Source of the DNA: Burkholderiales bacterium
Lineage (GTDB): Bacteria; Pseudomonadota; Gammaproteobacteria; Burkholderiales; Burkholderiaceae_C
Direction: 5' to 3'
Assembly: GCA_003963075.1 (NCBI GenBank)
Contig: RXJV01000061.1
Location: 1-62,247, forward strand
DNA length: 62,247 nt
Shown here: in pieces, positions 27,716-36,213 of the stretch
Numbering within the stretch: position 1 is the first letter of the stretch
Layout of the letters: each line of letters opens with the position of its first letter
Position numbers and translations under genes: made by a program
Notes under the pieces: model-generated
What the model saw: only the letters and a program-made list of their open reading frames with translations
The model's database searches: none
Told to the model about the DNA's origin: nothing

Positions 27716-29344
27716 ATGAAGCACTCGAGCCTCTGCCTGCTGGTCGCCGCCTGCCTGAGCGGAACCGCCCTTGCCGCCACCCCCGGCAGTCCCGCCAACA
27801 AGATGACGGAGTCGGACGCGCGGCGCCTGCTCGGCCAGGCCAGCTTCGGCCCGACCGACGAGAGCGTGGCCGAGCTGATGTCGCTGGGGCGCGAGGCCTG
27901 GCTGGCCAGCCAGTTCGCCCGCAGCGACTCGGACTTCAGCGGCGTGCCCTACGTCAACCCGAATGCCGCCGAGGGCTGCCCGGCCGGTTCGCGGCCCACT
28001 TGCCGGCGCGACAACTACACGCTGTTTCCGGTGCAGGTGCAGTTCTTCGCGAACGCGATCAACCAGCCCGATCAGCTGCGCCAGCGCACCGCGCTGGCCC
28101 TGTCCGAGATCCTGGTCGTGTCGGGCAACGTCATCAAGCTGCCGAATGCGATGGCGAACTACCAGCGCATCTTCCTGCGCCACAGCTTCGGCAATTTCCG
28201 CGATGTGCTCAGGGAGGTGACCTTGAGCCCGGCGATGGGTCGCTATCTGAACATGGCGAACAACGACAAGCCCAACCCGGCCAAGGGCATCCAGCCCAAC
28301 GAGAACTACGCCCGCGAGGTGCTGCAGCTGTTCACCATCGGCCTGTGGCAGCTCAACCCCGATGGCAGCCAGAAGCTCGATGGCCAGGGCCAGCCGATCC
28401 CGAGCTACGACCAGGACACGGTCGAGGGCTTTGCCCACGCCTTCACCGGCTGGACCTATGCCCCGCGGCCCGGCGCGACCCGCAACCGCTTCGGCAACCC
28501 GAGCTACTACGACGCGCCGATGATCGCCTTCGAAGATCACCACGACACCGGCAGCAAGAAGCTGCTCAACGGCGTGGTGCTGCCAGGCGGCCAGAGCGCC
28601 CGCGCCGACCTGGAGGCGGCGCTGGACAACATCTTCAACCACCCCAATGTCGGCCCCTTCATCGGGCGCCAGCTGATCCAGCAGCTCGTCACCGCCAACC
28701 CCAGCCCCGCCTATGTGGAGCGCGTGACCCAGGCCTTCAACGCCAAGCCGCGCGGCGACATGAAGGCCGTACTGCGCGCCATCCTGACCGATACCGAGGC
28801 GCTGAACCCGGCCCAGCCGTCCCGCTTCGGCAAGCTGCGCGAGCCCATCGTGCAGCTGACACATCTGCTGCGGGCCCTGGGCGGCAGCAGCGATGGGGTC
28901 TGGCTGCGCGCGCAAGCTGCCGCGCTGGGCCAGCCGGTGTACAGCCCGGCCACGGTGTTCAACTTCTTCCCGCCGGACTACGACCTGCCCGACAACCCGT
29001 CGCTGGATGGCCCGGCCTTCGGCGTCTTCAATGCCAGCGCGGCCTTCAAGCTCAGCGGCGTGCTCGCCACCGCATTGAACGGCAAGGGCGTGGCGGCGGA
29101 CCCCTCGGTGCCCGGCGCGATCGGTACCCACATCGACCTCAGCCGCTGGCAAGCGCTGGCCGCCACGCCGCCCGCTCTGGTCGCGCAGATCAACCGCCTG
29201 CTGTTCGCCGGCCGCGCCAGCGCCGCACTGCAGGCCGCGCTGCTGAAGGCTTCCCAGATCGCGCCGGCCAGCAAGCCGCTGGAGCGCGCCAAGGCCGCCC
29301 TCTTCCTGGCCGCGATGAGCCCTGAATACCTGGTGGAGAACTGA
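27716..29344 (+). CDS. DUF1800 family exported protein
   Basis: A 542-residue protein with signal peptide MKHSSLCLLVAACLSGTALA. The DUF1800 pattern is clear: DARRLLGQASFGPTDESVAE near the N-terminus, LRQRTALALSEILVVSG, NENYAREVLQLFTIGLWQLN (about 197-216), FAHAFTGWTY, and a C-terminal FNFFPPDYDLP. The family's biochemical role is unknown; it is almost always followed, as here, by a DUF1501 gene, one base after the stop. The ATG at 27716 lies after a weak CGGAG. The frame is open to 27635, but the signal peptide supports 27716. Confidence 0.9.
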   Translation: MKHSSLCLLVAACLSGTALAATPGSPANKMTESDARRLLGQASFGPTDESVAELMSLGREAWLASQFARSDSDFSGVPYVNPNAAEGCPAGSRPTCRRDNYTLFPVQVQFFANAINQPDQLRQRTALALSEILVVSGNVIKLPNAMANYQRIFLRHSFGNFRDVLREVTLSPAMGRYLNMANNDKPNPAKGIQPNENYAREVLQLFTIGLWQLNPDGSQKLDGQGQPIPSYDQDTVEGFAHAFTGWTYAPRPGATRNRFGNPSYYDAPMIAFEDHHDTGSKKLLNGVVLPGGQSARADLEAALDNIFNHPNVGPFIGRQLIQQLVTANPSPAYVERVTQAFNAKPRGDMKAVLRAILTDTEALNPAQPSRFGKLREPIVQLTHLLRALGGSSDGVWLRAQAAALGQPVYSPATVFNFFPPDYDLPDNPSLDGPAFGVFNASAAFKLSGVLATALNGKGVAADPSVPGAIGTHIDLSRWQALAATPPALVAQINRLLFAGRASAALQAALLKASQIAPASKPLERAKAALFLAAMSPEYLVEN

Positions 29345-29345
29345 C

Positions 29346-30680
29346 ATGCTGACCCGACGCCATCTGCTCTCCCACGCCGCCGCACTGGCTGGCGCGTCCG
29401 CCCTGCCTTCGCTCGCCGCGCCACTGGCCGGCGGCGACTACCGCGCCCTCGTCTGCGTGTTCCTCTACGGCGGCAACGACGGCAACAACATGGTCATCCC
29501 GATAGACGCGTCCGGCTACGCGGCCTATGCGCGCGCCCGTGGCACGGCCGGCGCGGGCGGGCTGACGCTGCCGCAGTCGTCGCTCGCGCCGCTCAACGGC
29601 GGCGGCGTCGGGCTGCATCCGGCGCTCACGCCGCTGGCCGACGTGTGGAACCAGGGTCATCTCGCGGTGCAGGCCAATGTCGGCCCGCTGGTCAAGCCCC
29701 TGACGAAGGCCGAGTTCAATGCCGCCAACGCGCTGGTGCCGAGCAATCTGTTCTCGCACGACGACCAGCAGAACCAGTGGCAGCGCGGGCAGTCCTTCGG
29801 CGGCAACGCGGCCACCTCGCCCACCGGATGGGGCGGCCGCATCGCCGACCTGCAGCCGGCCGGCGTGGTGCCGATGGCGCTGTCGGTCAGCGGGAACAAT
29901 GTGTTCATGAACGGCATGGCCGCCCAGGGCCTGGCCGTCGGCACCGGCAACGGATTTGCGATCCGCGGCTTTGGTGGCAACCCCAGCACCAACCCTTTGT
30001 ACGCGCTCTACCAGAGCCTGCTGCAGCAGCCCTATGCGAATGCCGAGGAGCATGCCGCCGCCAGCGTACTCAAGCAGGCCATCAGCGCCAGCAATGCGCT
30101 CAACACGGCGCTGACCAGCGGCGGCAGCGTGGCCGGCCTGTTCAACGGTCTGAACAGCGGCATCGCCCAGCAGCTGCTCACGGTGGCCAAGATGATCGAG
30201 GCCCGCGCCAGCCTGGGCGCGACCCGCCAGCTCTTCTTCGTCAGCATGGGCGGCTTCGACACCCACAACGACCAGCTCAACCAGCAGAACCAGCTGTTCT
30301 CCGACCTCGGCCCGGCGCTGAAGGCCTTCTACGACGCCACCCAACAACTCGGCGTCGCCCAGGCCGTGACGACCTTCACCGCCAGCGACTTCGCCCGCAC
30401 CCTCCAGCCGGCCTCGGGCGGCGGCACGGACCATGCCTGGGGCAACCACCACTTCGTGCTCGGCGGCGCGGTCAAGGGTGGGCTCTACGGGCGCATGCCG
30501 CAGCTGGTGCTCGGCGGCCCCGACGACATGTCGGAAGAGGGCCGCTGGCTGCCGACCACGTCGGTGGACCAGATGAGCGCGACGCTGGCCAGCTGGTTTG
30601 GCGTCGGCGCGGCGGACCTGAACACCGTCTTCCCGCACCTGAGCAACTTCGCGGTAAAGAACCTGCGCTATTTCGGCTGA
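29346..30680 (+). CDS. DUF1501 family exported protein
   Basis: A 444-residue protein with a twin-arginine-like signal (MLTRRHLLSHAAALAGASAL), suggesting export in folded form. DUF1501 proteins belong to the alkaline-phosphatase-like/sulfatase superfamily. Visible family segments are ALVCVFLYGGNDGNNMVIP (about 35-53), FFVSMGGFDTHNDQLNQQNQ (about 298-317), the metal-site-like FTASDFARTL, and the near-C-terminal GGGTDHAWGNHHFVLGG (about 359-375). It partners the DUF1800 protein just upstream. No substrate is known. Confidence 0.9.
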   Translation: MLTRRHLLSHAAALAGASALPSLAAPLAGGDYRALVCVFLYGGNDGNNMVIPIDASGYAAYARARGTAGAGGLTLPQSSLAPLNGGGVGLHPALTPLADVWNQGHLAVQANVGPLVKPLTKAEFNAANALVPSNLFSHDDQQNQWQRGQSFGGNAATSPTGWGGRIADLQPAGVVPMALSVSGNNVFMNGMAAQGLAVGTGNGFAIRGFGGNPSTNPLYALYQSLLQQPYANAEEHAAASVLKQAISASNALNTALTSGGSVAGLFNGLNSGIAQQLLTVAKMIEARASLGATRQLFFVSMGGFDTHNDQLNQQNQLFSDLGPALKAFYDATQQLGVAQAVTTFTASDFARTLQPASGGGTDHAWGNHHFVLGGAVKGGLYGRMPQLVLGGPDDMSEEGRWLPTTSVDQMSATLASWFGVGAADLNTVFPHLSNFAVKNLRYFG

Positions 30681-30721
30681 GGCAGGGCCACGCCCACCGG
30701 ACGCCGCTTGTCCGGTACTGG

Positions 30722-30738
30722 CGGCCGCGCCGCGGCCG
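30722..30738. terminator. Strong GC hairpin between convergent DUF1501 genes
   Basis: CGGCCGCG at 30722-30729 is followed by a single C and its exact complement CGCGGCCG at 30731-30738. The hairpin lies between the plus-strand DUF1501 stop and the minus-strand small-peptide gene. It has no T tract on either strand, so intrinsic termination is doubtful; mRNA 3'-end protection or a pause site is equally plausible. Confidence 0.3.
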
Positions 30739-30825
30739 TCAGCCGCCGGACGCCACCAGCACGCAGTAGGCCAACAGCGCCGCCGAGAGGCACAGACCGA
30801 ACAACGGAACCGCGGTTTTCGACAT
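30739..30825 (-). CDS. 28-residue hydrophobic membrane peptide
   Basis: A very short open frame (ATG at 30825, TGA at 30739) preceded seven bases upstream by the strong ribosome-binding sequence GAGGAG. The peptide starts MSKTAVPLFG and continues as one hydrophobic stretch with two cysteines, ending VASGG: a single transmembrane span with a basic N-terminus. It lies 45 bp downstream of the minus-strand DUF1501 gene and is probably on the same transcript. I do not recognise a family. The strong ribosome site and the hydrophobic-only composition argue for a real gene; its short length allows chance. Confidence 0.5.
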   Translation of the reverse strand: MSKTAVPLFGLCLSAALLAYCVLVASGG

Positions 30826-30869
30826 GCTGCTCTCCTCGGGGTTGAAAAGCGTGGGGCGCAGTCCCGGCC

Positions 30870-32105
30870 TCAGGTGCGCAACAACCGACCGGCATCGCGC
30901 CACGGCGCGGGCGCACCGGGGAAGACCGCCGCCAGCGCGGCGTCATCCAGGCCCAGATGCCGCTGCAAGACCGGCGCCAGCACCTGGCGGAAGTCCGTGC
31001 GCACGGCAAGGTCGCGGCCATCGGCCAGCGCGGCGCGGTCCAGCCCGGGCCATTCGCCCAGCACCTGACCGCCCGCGACCGGGCCGCCCAGCAGCCAGAT
31101 GACGTTGCCGCGACCATGGTCGGTCCCGCCGTTGCCGTTCTGGCGCAGCGTGCGGCCGAATTCGCTGGCGACGACGATGACCGTGTCCTTCAGGCTGTCA
31201 CCCAGTCCAGTGGCGAGCGCGTCCAGGCCCTCGCCGAGACTGGCGAGCCGATTGGCGAGCTGCCCTTTGGCCGCGCCCTGGTTGACATGGGTGTCCCAGC
31301 CACCAACCGATGTGAACGCGAGCTGGGTGTGTGGGTCCTTGCGGATCAGGGTGCCCAGCCGCCGCGCATCGGCCGCAAAGCTGCGCGCGGACGGCGCACC
31401 GCCGTCGGCGCTCGGGTCCATCGAACGCTCCTCACCGCCTGCAGCCATGCTGCGCGCCATCTCGCCGCGGCCCTCGGTGGTGTCGTGCAGCGTGCTGCTG
31501 AGCTGGGGGTCGTTGGCATAGAGCTTGGCCAGACCCGCCTGCAACTGCGGGTTGTCGATCGCGCGGCGCTGCATCGCGCCCGGGCCCAGGCCCAGGCTGG
31601 CGACGCTGGCCGGGCCCGAGAAGATGCGCGGCGGCGTGCTGCCCTGGGCGATCGCCCGCGTCGGGCTGGGCTCGCCGGGAAGGGCACTCAGCAACCGGTT
31701 CATCCAGCCATCGGCCGTGGACTTGCGGCCCGGCGTGCCGGACTCGAAGTAGTCCTGGGCGTCGAAGTGCGAGCGCGTCGGGTCGGGCGAGCCGCTGGCA
31801 TGCACGAAGGCGAGCTGGCCGCCGTCCCAATGGCGCTTGAGCGGCGCGAGGGAGGGGTGCAAACCAAACAGGTTGTCGAGCTTGATCAGGCCATCCTGTG
31901 CGCCCGGCGGCGGCAGCGCGATCTGCGGCCGGCTGGCAGCGTACTCGCGCTCGCCGTAGGGGGCCACGACGGACAGGCCGTCGACCGCACCACGCAGCAG
32001 CACGACGACGAGCTTCTTGGGCGTAGCGCCTTCGGCGCGGACCAGGGACACCGGCAGACCGCCGAGCGTGAACGCGCCGAAATGCAGGAGTTGGCGGCGG
32101 AGCAT
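30870..32105 (-). CDS. DUF1501 family exported protein (second pair)
   Basis: A 411-residue relative of the protein at 29346-30680 but clearly diverged. The signal-like N-terminus is MLRRQLLHFGAFTLGGLPVSLVRA. Family segments include VVLLRGAVDGLSVVAPYG (about 34-51), HFDAQDYFESGTPGRKS, FTSVGGWDTHVNQGAAKGQL, VIVVASEFGRTL and GGTDHGRGNVIWLLGGPVAGG. Compared with the first copy it keeps the aspartate/histidine residues of these motifs. It starts 6 bp after the stop of the DUF1800 gene, the usual pair order. Confidence 0.9.
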   Translation of the reverse strand: MLRRQLLHFGAFTLGGLPVSLVRAEGATPKKLVVVLLRGAVDGLSVVAPYGEREYAASRPQIALPPPGAQDGLIKLDNLFGLHPSLAPLKRHWDGGQLAFVHASGSPDPTRSHFDAQDYFESGTPGRKSTADGWMNRLLSALPGEPSPTRAIAQGSTPPRIFSGPASVASLGLGPGAMQRRAIDNPQLQAGLAKLYANDPQLSSTLHDTTEGRGEMARSMAAGGEERSMDPSADGGAPSARSFAADARRLGTLIRKDPHTQLAFTSVGGWDTHVNQGAAKGQLANRLASLGEGLDALATGLGDSLKDTVIVVASEFGRTLRQNGNGGTDHGRGNVIWLLGGPVAGGQVLGEWPGLDRAALADGRDLAVRTDFRQVLAPVLQRHLGLDDAALAAVFPGAPAPWRDAGRLLRT

Positions 32106-32111
32106 GGCGGA

Positions 32112-33671
32112 CTACCTTTTCATGAAATCGGGGCTGGCGAGCAGCAGCGCCAGCTGCTGGCCGGCGGGCTCGGTGGCCAGCGTGCGGCGCGTGGGCTCGC
32201 TGAGCGAGGCGCCCAGGGTCGCACTGAGCCGCTCGGCGCTGATGCCGCTGCGCTGGCCCAGCGTCGTCGCCAGCTGCACCCGCTGGGTCAACGCCTCGGG
32301 GCTGCGCCAGGCGGCGGCCGTGTTCTTGTAGCCGTCGGGCGTCTGCGCGCCGTACAGCGGCTGGCCGGCCTGGGCCAGCGCGGCCAGCAGCGGGCGCGGC
32401 TCGGCCAGCGGCAGGTCCAGCGCGCGCAGGCTGGAGACGAGGTATTGGTAGGGCGTCTTGAACTTGGCCTGGTAGGCCTCGCGGCTCCAGAACTCGTCGG
32501 ACTTGATCAACGTGCGGGTCAGCTCGCGCAGGTCGCCGCCGGTCGCCTTGAAGTTGTCGGCCAGGCGGGCCACCAGCGCCGGCGGCGGCTCGTCCGCGAC
32601 AAAGGCCTGCGCGAACTGGAAGGCCAGATGCCGGGCCGTGGCCGGGTGGGCGGCGAGCACGTCCAGCGCGCGCTCGCCCTCGGCCTGGCCGGCGCCGCGG
32701 ATGCTCTGGCCCAGCCAGGTCTTGTCGCCACTGTCGTGCTTGTGCGGGTCGAAGGCGTAGAGGTCGCCCGTGCCACCGGCGAGGGCCTTGCGCATGTCGA
32801 TGCCCCAGCCGGTCAGCATGCGCGCAAGTTCGGTCACATCGCGCTGGCTGTAGCCGCCATCGACGCCCAGCGTGTGCAGCTCCATCAGCTCGCGGGCGTA
32901 GTTCTCGTTCAGGCCAGTCGGCTGTCGGGCCTTGAGCTCGGGCCGCGCATCGAGGAAGCGCCGCGCCCGCCGCGGCGGCTCATAGCCGGCCACGACACTC
33001 TGCGCGTTGTCGAGATAGGTCAGCATCGCCGGGTGCCGGGCCGTGGCGCCCAGCATGTCGCGAAAGCGGCCGAGCACGAAGGGCCGGATGGCGCGCTGCT
33101 CGTAGTCGGCCACCAGCACGCTGACCGGCCCCTTGCCAGCGAACACATTGAAGTGGTTGAACCAGAACTCGGTCAGCACCTCCTCCAGCTGGGCCGGGCT
33201 TTGCAGCGCCCGCGCCAGCCTGGCGGTGGCGGCCTCGGCCACCAGGGGCCTGACCTTCTCGCGCACCGCGTTGGCGGCGTCGGCGTCGGGCTTGATGCCC
33301 TGGGCCTGCTCGCGCTTGGCCTCGCGGACGGCCTTGATCGCCTCGCGGTAGCGACCGACGAGTTCGGCCTGGCCCAGGCTGAGCACCTCCAACGCGCTCA
33401 GTTGTTGCGTCAGGGATTCGGGTGCGGCCAGCCGGTTGGGCTGCAGCTGCTCGTCGAGGAAGCGGTCCAGCCAGGGACCGGCGCCCTGCTTGGCGATCGC
33501 GGCGGCGTCTGCCGGGCGGGGGCCGTAGCCCAGCCGGTTCAGTGCATGCAGAGCCCGTTCGTTGGCGCTGAGCGCGGGGGCGGACAGCGTGGCGGCTGGC
33601 GCACGCCGGGCCAGTATCAGCCCCCCGACCAACGCGGCGCCGGAGCTGAGCACGAAGCGTCGGTTTCTCAT
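32112..33671 (-). CDS. DUF1800 family exported protein (second pair)
   Basis: A 519-residue protein with a twin-arginine-like signal (MRNRRFVLSSGAALVGGLIL). DUF1800 features are LHALNRLGYGPRPADAAAIA (about 42-61), FWFNHFNVFAGKGPV, NENYARELMELHTLGVDGGY, LARMLTGWGI and a C-terminal LLASPDFMKR. It is the first gene of a minus-strand operon with the second DUF1501 gene and probably the 28-residue peptide. The pair faces the first DUF1800/DUF1501 pair tail to tail. The two DUF1800 proteins share motifs but little else, so this is not a recent duplication. Confidence 0.9.
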   Translation of the reverse strand: MRNRRFVLSSGAALVGGLILARRAPAATLSAPALSANERALHALNRLGYGPRPADAAAIAKQGAGPWLDRFLDEQLQPNRLAAPESLTQQLSALEVLSLGQAELVGRYREAIKAVREAKREQAQGIKPDADAANAVREKVRPLVAEAATARLARALQSPAQLEEVLTEFWFNHFNVFAGKGPVSVLVADYEQRAIRPFVLGRFRDMLGATARHPAMLTYLDNAQSVVAGYEPPRRARRFLDARPELKARQPTGLNENYARELMELHTLGVDGGYSQRDVTELARMLTGWGIDMRKALAGGTGDLYAFDPHKHDSGDKTWLGQSIRGAGQAEGERALDVLAAHPATARHLAFQFAQAFVADEPPPALVARLADNFKATGGDLRELTRTLIKSDEFWSREAYQAKFKTPYQYLVSSLRALDLPLAEPRPLLAALAQAGQPLYGAQTPDGYKNTAAAWRSPEALTQRVQLATTLGQRSGISAERLSATLGASLSEPTRRTLATEPAGQQLALLLASPDFMKR

Positions 33672-33922
33672 CGGCGTTCTCCGGTTCTGCGACCAGAGCA
33701 TCGCGGCGCTCACGCAAGGCCGTGTGGCCGGAGCGCAAAGTTTTGTGTCATGCCGGGCCGTGGCCCATCGGTCCGGCAATGCAGGGGCCAGCGTTCCGGG
33801 CCGCTACCGGTGGAACCGCAGGCTCTGCCCACCCGCAACTTTCAAAGTTATTGATAGCAACGCTCACGGTCGGCGGCCGAAATGCAGGGCCGCGGCATCG
33901 ATACGCCAAAACCGGCGCGCGC

Positions 33923-34654
33923 TCAGGCGGGCGGATCGCCGCGCAGCGCCGCCAGGCCTTGGGCCAGCGCGGGCCAGCCACCGGGCAGGGCCTGGCCCGG
34001 CGCCCAGGCCGCGGCGGTGTCCTCCAGCGCCCGGGCCTGCGCCGCCAGCGCGGGCTGGCCGATCAGCTCCAGCACGGCCTTCAGGCCGTGGGCGACGCGG
34101 CGCAGCCTGGCGACATCGGACGCAGCCACTGCCGCCTCGCCCTCGGCGATGTCGTCGGCAAAGCGCTCGACGCAGCCGGCGCGGAAGCGCTCGAACAGCT
34201 CGCGGTCGCCCGCGAAATGCTGCTGCACCGGGTCGTTCGGCAGCAACCCGGCGGGCGTTGGCGTCGCGCCCGGCCACAACAGTTCGGCCACGGTATCAAG
34301 CAGCTGCTGCAGGGGCACGGGCTTGTGCAGCACCCGCGCGACGCCGCTGGCGAACAGGGACTGCCGCCGCGCCTCATTCACGCCGGCGCTGAAGATGATC
34401 CAGGGCGGCGCCGCGCCCGCCCGCGCATGGCCCTGGGCGAGCAGGGTCTCAGCCGAGCCGTCGGGCAGCATCAGATCGCTGATGACGAGCTGCCAATCGC
34501 CCGCGGCCAGAGCCGCAGCCGCCGCGGCCAGATCGCGCACGACCTGCAGCGACACCGCCGCCGCCGCGTCCGGCGGGGACAGGTCTTCGAGCGCCATCTC
34601 GACGAAGCGCGCGATGGACGGGTCGTCCTCGATCAGCAGCACCCGTGCGGCCAC
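33923..34654 (-). CDS. Receiver-Hpt phosphotransfer protein
   Basis: A 243-residue cytoplasmic signalling protein. Residues 1-125 form a receiver domain with acidic pocket IEDD (8-11), phosphoacceptor Asp60 (VISDLMLPDG) and conserved Lys111 (HKPVP). Residues 150-235 form an Hpt-like helical bundle with phosphohistidine candidate His189 in AHGLKA. It has no DNA-binding or enzymatic output. It lies 10 bp downstream of the HTH-receiver gene in the same operon. This is the middle component expected in a His-Asp-His-Asp phosphorelay. Confidence 0.85.
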   Translation of the reverse strand: MAARVLLIEDDPSIARFVEMALEDLSPPDAAAAVSLQVVRDLAAAAAALAAGDWQLVISDLMLPDGSAETLLAQGHARAGAAPPWIIFSAGVNEARRQSLFASGVARVLHKPVPLQQLLDTVAELLWPGATPTPAGLLPNDPVQQHFAGDRELFERFRAGCVERFADDIAEGEAAVAASDVARLRRVAHGLKAVLELIGQPALAAQARALEDTAAAWAPGQALPGGWPALAQGLAALRGDPPA

Positions 34655-34664
34655 CGCGGCGCTC

Positions 34665-35297
34665 TCAGGCGGGCTGGGCGGGGGCGTCGACGTCCGCCGT
34701 GGCCTGCGCCAGCAAGCGCGGCAGTTCCGTCACCAGGGCGGTCTTGTGCACCAGGGGCACGCCCTCCAGCGCAAAGGCATAGGGCGCGCGCTGCGCCTCA
34801 TCCAGTGCGGTGACGACGATGAGCCGGCTGCGTGCGAACTGCGGATGCGAACGCAGGCTGGTGATCAGCGCGGCGCCATCGATGCCCGGCAACAGGATGT
34901 CGATCAGCAGCAGGTCCGGCTCCAGTCGGCCGGCCATCGCCAGGCCCGCGATGCCGTCGGACGCGACATGCAGTTGCGCATCCGGCAGTTCGCGCTTGAC
35001 GATGAGGCTGATCAGGTTCTGGAAATGCACCGAGTCTTCGATCAACAGCAGCGTCAGCGGCCGGCCCGGCGTCTGCGTCTGAGGAGCGGGCGGCGCGGCC
35101 GCACCGGCCTTGGCGGCGAGCCAGGCATCCAATGACGAACGCAGGATGCGCCGATGGCCCCCCGGCGTCTTCCAGGCCTGCAGCTCGCCCCGGTCGACCA
35201 TCAGTTGCACGGATCGCACGGCCATGCCGAGACGCTCGGCCGCTTCGGTCGTGGAACAGATTTCGGGCATCGGGGCGCTTGAGTTCACGCGAGACAT
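34665..35297 (-). CDS. HTH (BldC/excisionase type)-receiver regulator with reversed domain order
   Basis: A 210-residue regulator. The N-terminal 13-58 region is a winged-helix/MerR-like excisionase HTH (STTEAAERLGMAVRSVQLMV followed by AWKTPGGHRRILRSSLDAWL). A Pro/Ala linker leads to a complete receiver domain from about 80, with acidic pocket IEDS, phosphoacceptor Asp133 (LLLIDILLPG), Thr163 and Lys185. Most response regulators place the receiver first and the DNA-binding domain last, so the architecture is reversed. It is divergent from the HD-GYP gene across an AT-rich 88-bp region containing direct repeats, which it may bind. Confidence 0.85.
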   Translation of the reverse strand: MSRVNSSAPMPEICSTTEAAERLGMAVRSVQLMVDRGELQAWKTPGGHRRILRSSLDAWLAAKAGAAAPPAPQTQTPGRPLTLLLIEDSVHFQNLISLIVKRELPDAQLHVASDGIAGLAMAGRLEPDLLLIDILLPGIDGAALITSLRSHPQFARSRLIVVTALDEAQRAPYAFALEGVPLVHKTALVTELPRLLAQATADVDAPAQPA

Positions 35298-35333
35298 TTT
35301 GCCGAATTCATCGGACACAACCAGCTTCCAATT

Positions 35334-35361
35334 ATTTGATACAAGTGATTTTGATTTGATA
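35334..35361. promoter_or_regulatory. AT-rich divergent promoter region with ATTTGATA direct repeats
   Basis: Two copies of ATTTGATA at 35334-35341 and 35354-35361 lie exactly 20 bp apart, two helical turns, in an AT-rich stretch unlike the surrounding GC-rich DNA. It separates the HTH-receiver gene from the HD-GYP gene. Direct repeats suit cooperative binding by BldC-like HTH proteins, so autoregulation by the neighbouring regulator is a reasonable guess. GGAGGAG at 35374-35380 is the ribosome site of the HD-GYP gene. Confidence 0.5.
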
Positions 35362-35385
35362 ATTCGGTCCATTGGAGGAGACGCC

Positions 35386-36213
35386 ATGCAACTTGCCGCC
35401 CACGCATCGACGCCACACCCGCTCGCCTTCGACGCCAGCGCCTGCGCGCAAATGGAGCGCCTGCTGAGCGACCTCGGCCGCGTCTACCACGAGCGCACTG
35501 CCGCGCTGCAGGCGCTGGAGCGCGCCCACCATGAGGCGCTGATGCGGCTGGCCGCGGCGGCAGAGCTGCGCGACGACGACACGGGCATCCATATCGTGCG
35601 CCTGGGCTATCTGGCCGAGTCGCTCGCACTGCGCCTGGGCGTCCCACCCGAGCGCGCCCAGGTGCTGCGGATGGCGGCGCCCATGCACGACATCGGCAAG
35701 ATCGGCATTCCGGACTACGTGCTCAAGAAGCCGGGCCAGTTGACCGCCGAGGAGCGCGCGCTGATGCAGACCCATCCGCGCATGGGCGCCGACATCCTCG
35801 GCAGTTCCCGGATCCCGATCTTCTCGCTCGCCGCCGAGGTGGCGCTGCACCACCACGAGCGCTGGGACGGCAGCGGCTACCCGCGTGGGCTGGCCGGCGA
35901 GGACATCCCGCTGTCTGGGCGTATCGTTGCCGTCGTGGACTATTTCGACGCGCTGACCATGGACCGCTGCTACCGCCCGGCGTTTGCCGACGACCGCGCG
36001 CTGGCGATGCTGGTCGACCAGTCGGGACGCGGCTTCGACCCGGCCATCGTCGACGCCTTCGTGGCCCATGCGCCCGAGCTGATCGAACTGCGCGAATGGG
36101 TCAACCGCACCAAGCCGGGCTTCGGCGCGCTCGGTACACCGCTCACGGCATTGCAGGCGCCGCCGCCGGGGTTTTCTGACCTGCTGCGCGCGCCGGCCGA
36201 GGCCTGGGCATGA
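35386..36213 (+). CDS. HD-GYP domain c-di-GMP phosphodiesterase
   Basis: A 275-residue cytoplasmic protein whose HD-GYP domain (about 50-245) is expected to hydrolyse c-di-GMP. Catalytic residues are present: His101-Asp102 in HDIGKIGIPD, His155-157 in HHHERWDG, and GYP at 164-166. The N-terminal 45 residues are a short helix (RVYHERTAALQALERAHHEA) with no receiver domain, so control must come from transcription or a partner protein. The start follows a very strong GGAGGAG. The next gene overlaps it by 4 bp. Confidence 0.9.
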   Translation: MQLAAHASTPHPLAFDASACAQMERLLSDLGRVYHERTAALQALERAHHEALMRLAAAAELRDDDTGIHIVRLGYLAESLALRLGVPPERAQVLRMAAPMHDIGKIGIPDYVLKKPGQLTAEERALMQTHPRMGADILGSSRIPIFSLAAEVALHHHERWDGSGYPRGLAGEDIPLSGRIVAVVDYFDALTMDRCYRPAFADDRALAMLVDQSGRGFDPAIVDAFVAHAPELIELREWVNRTKPGFGALGTPLTALQAPPPGFSDLLRAPAEAWA

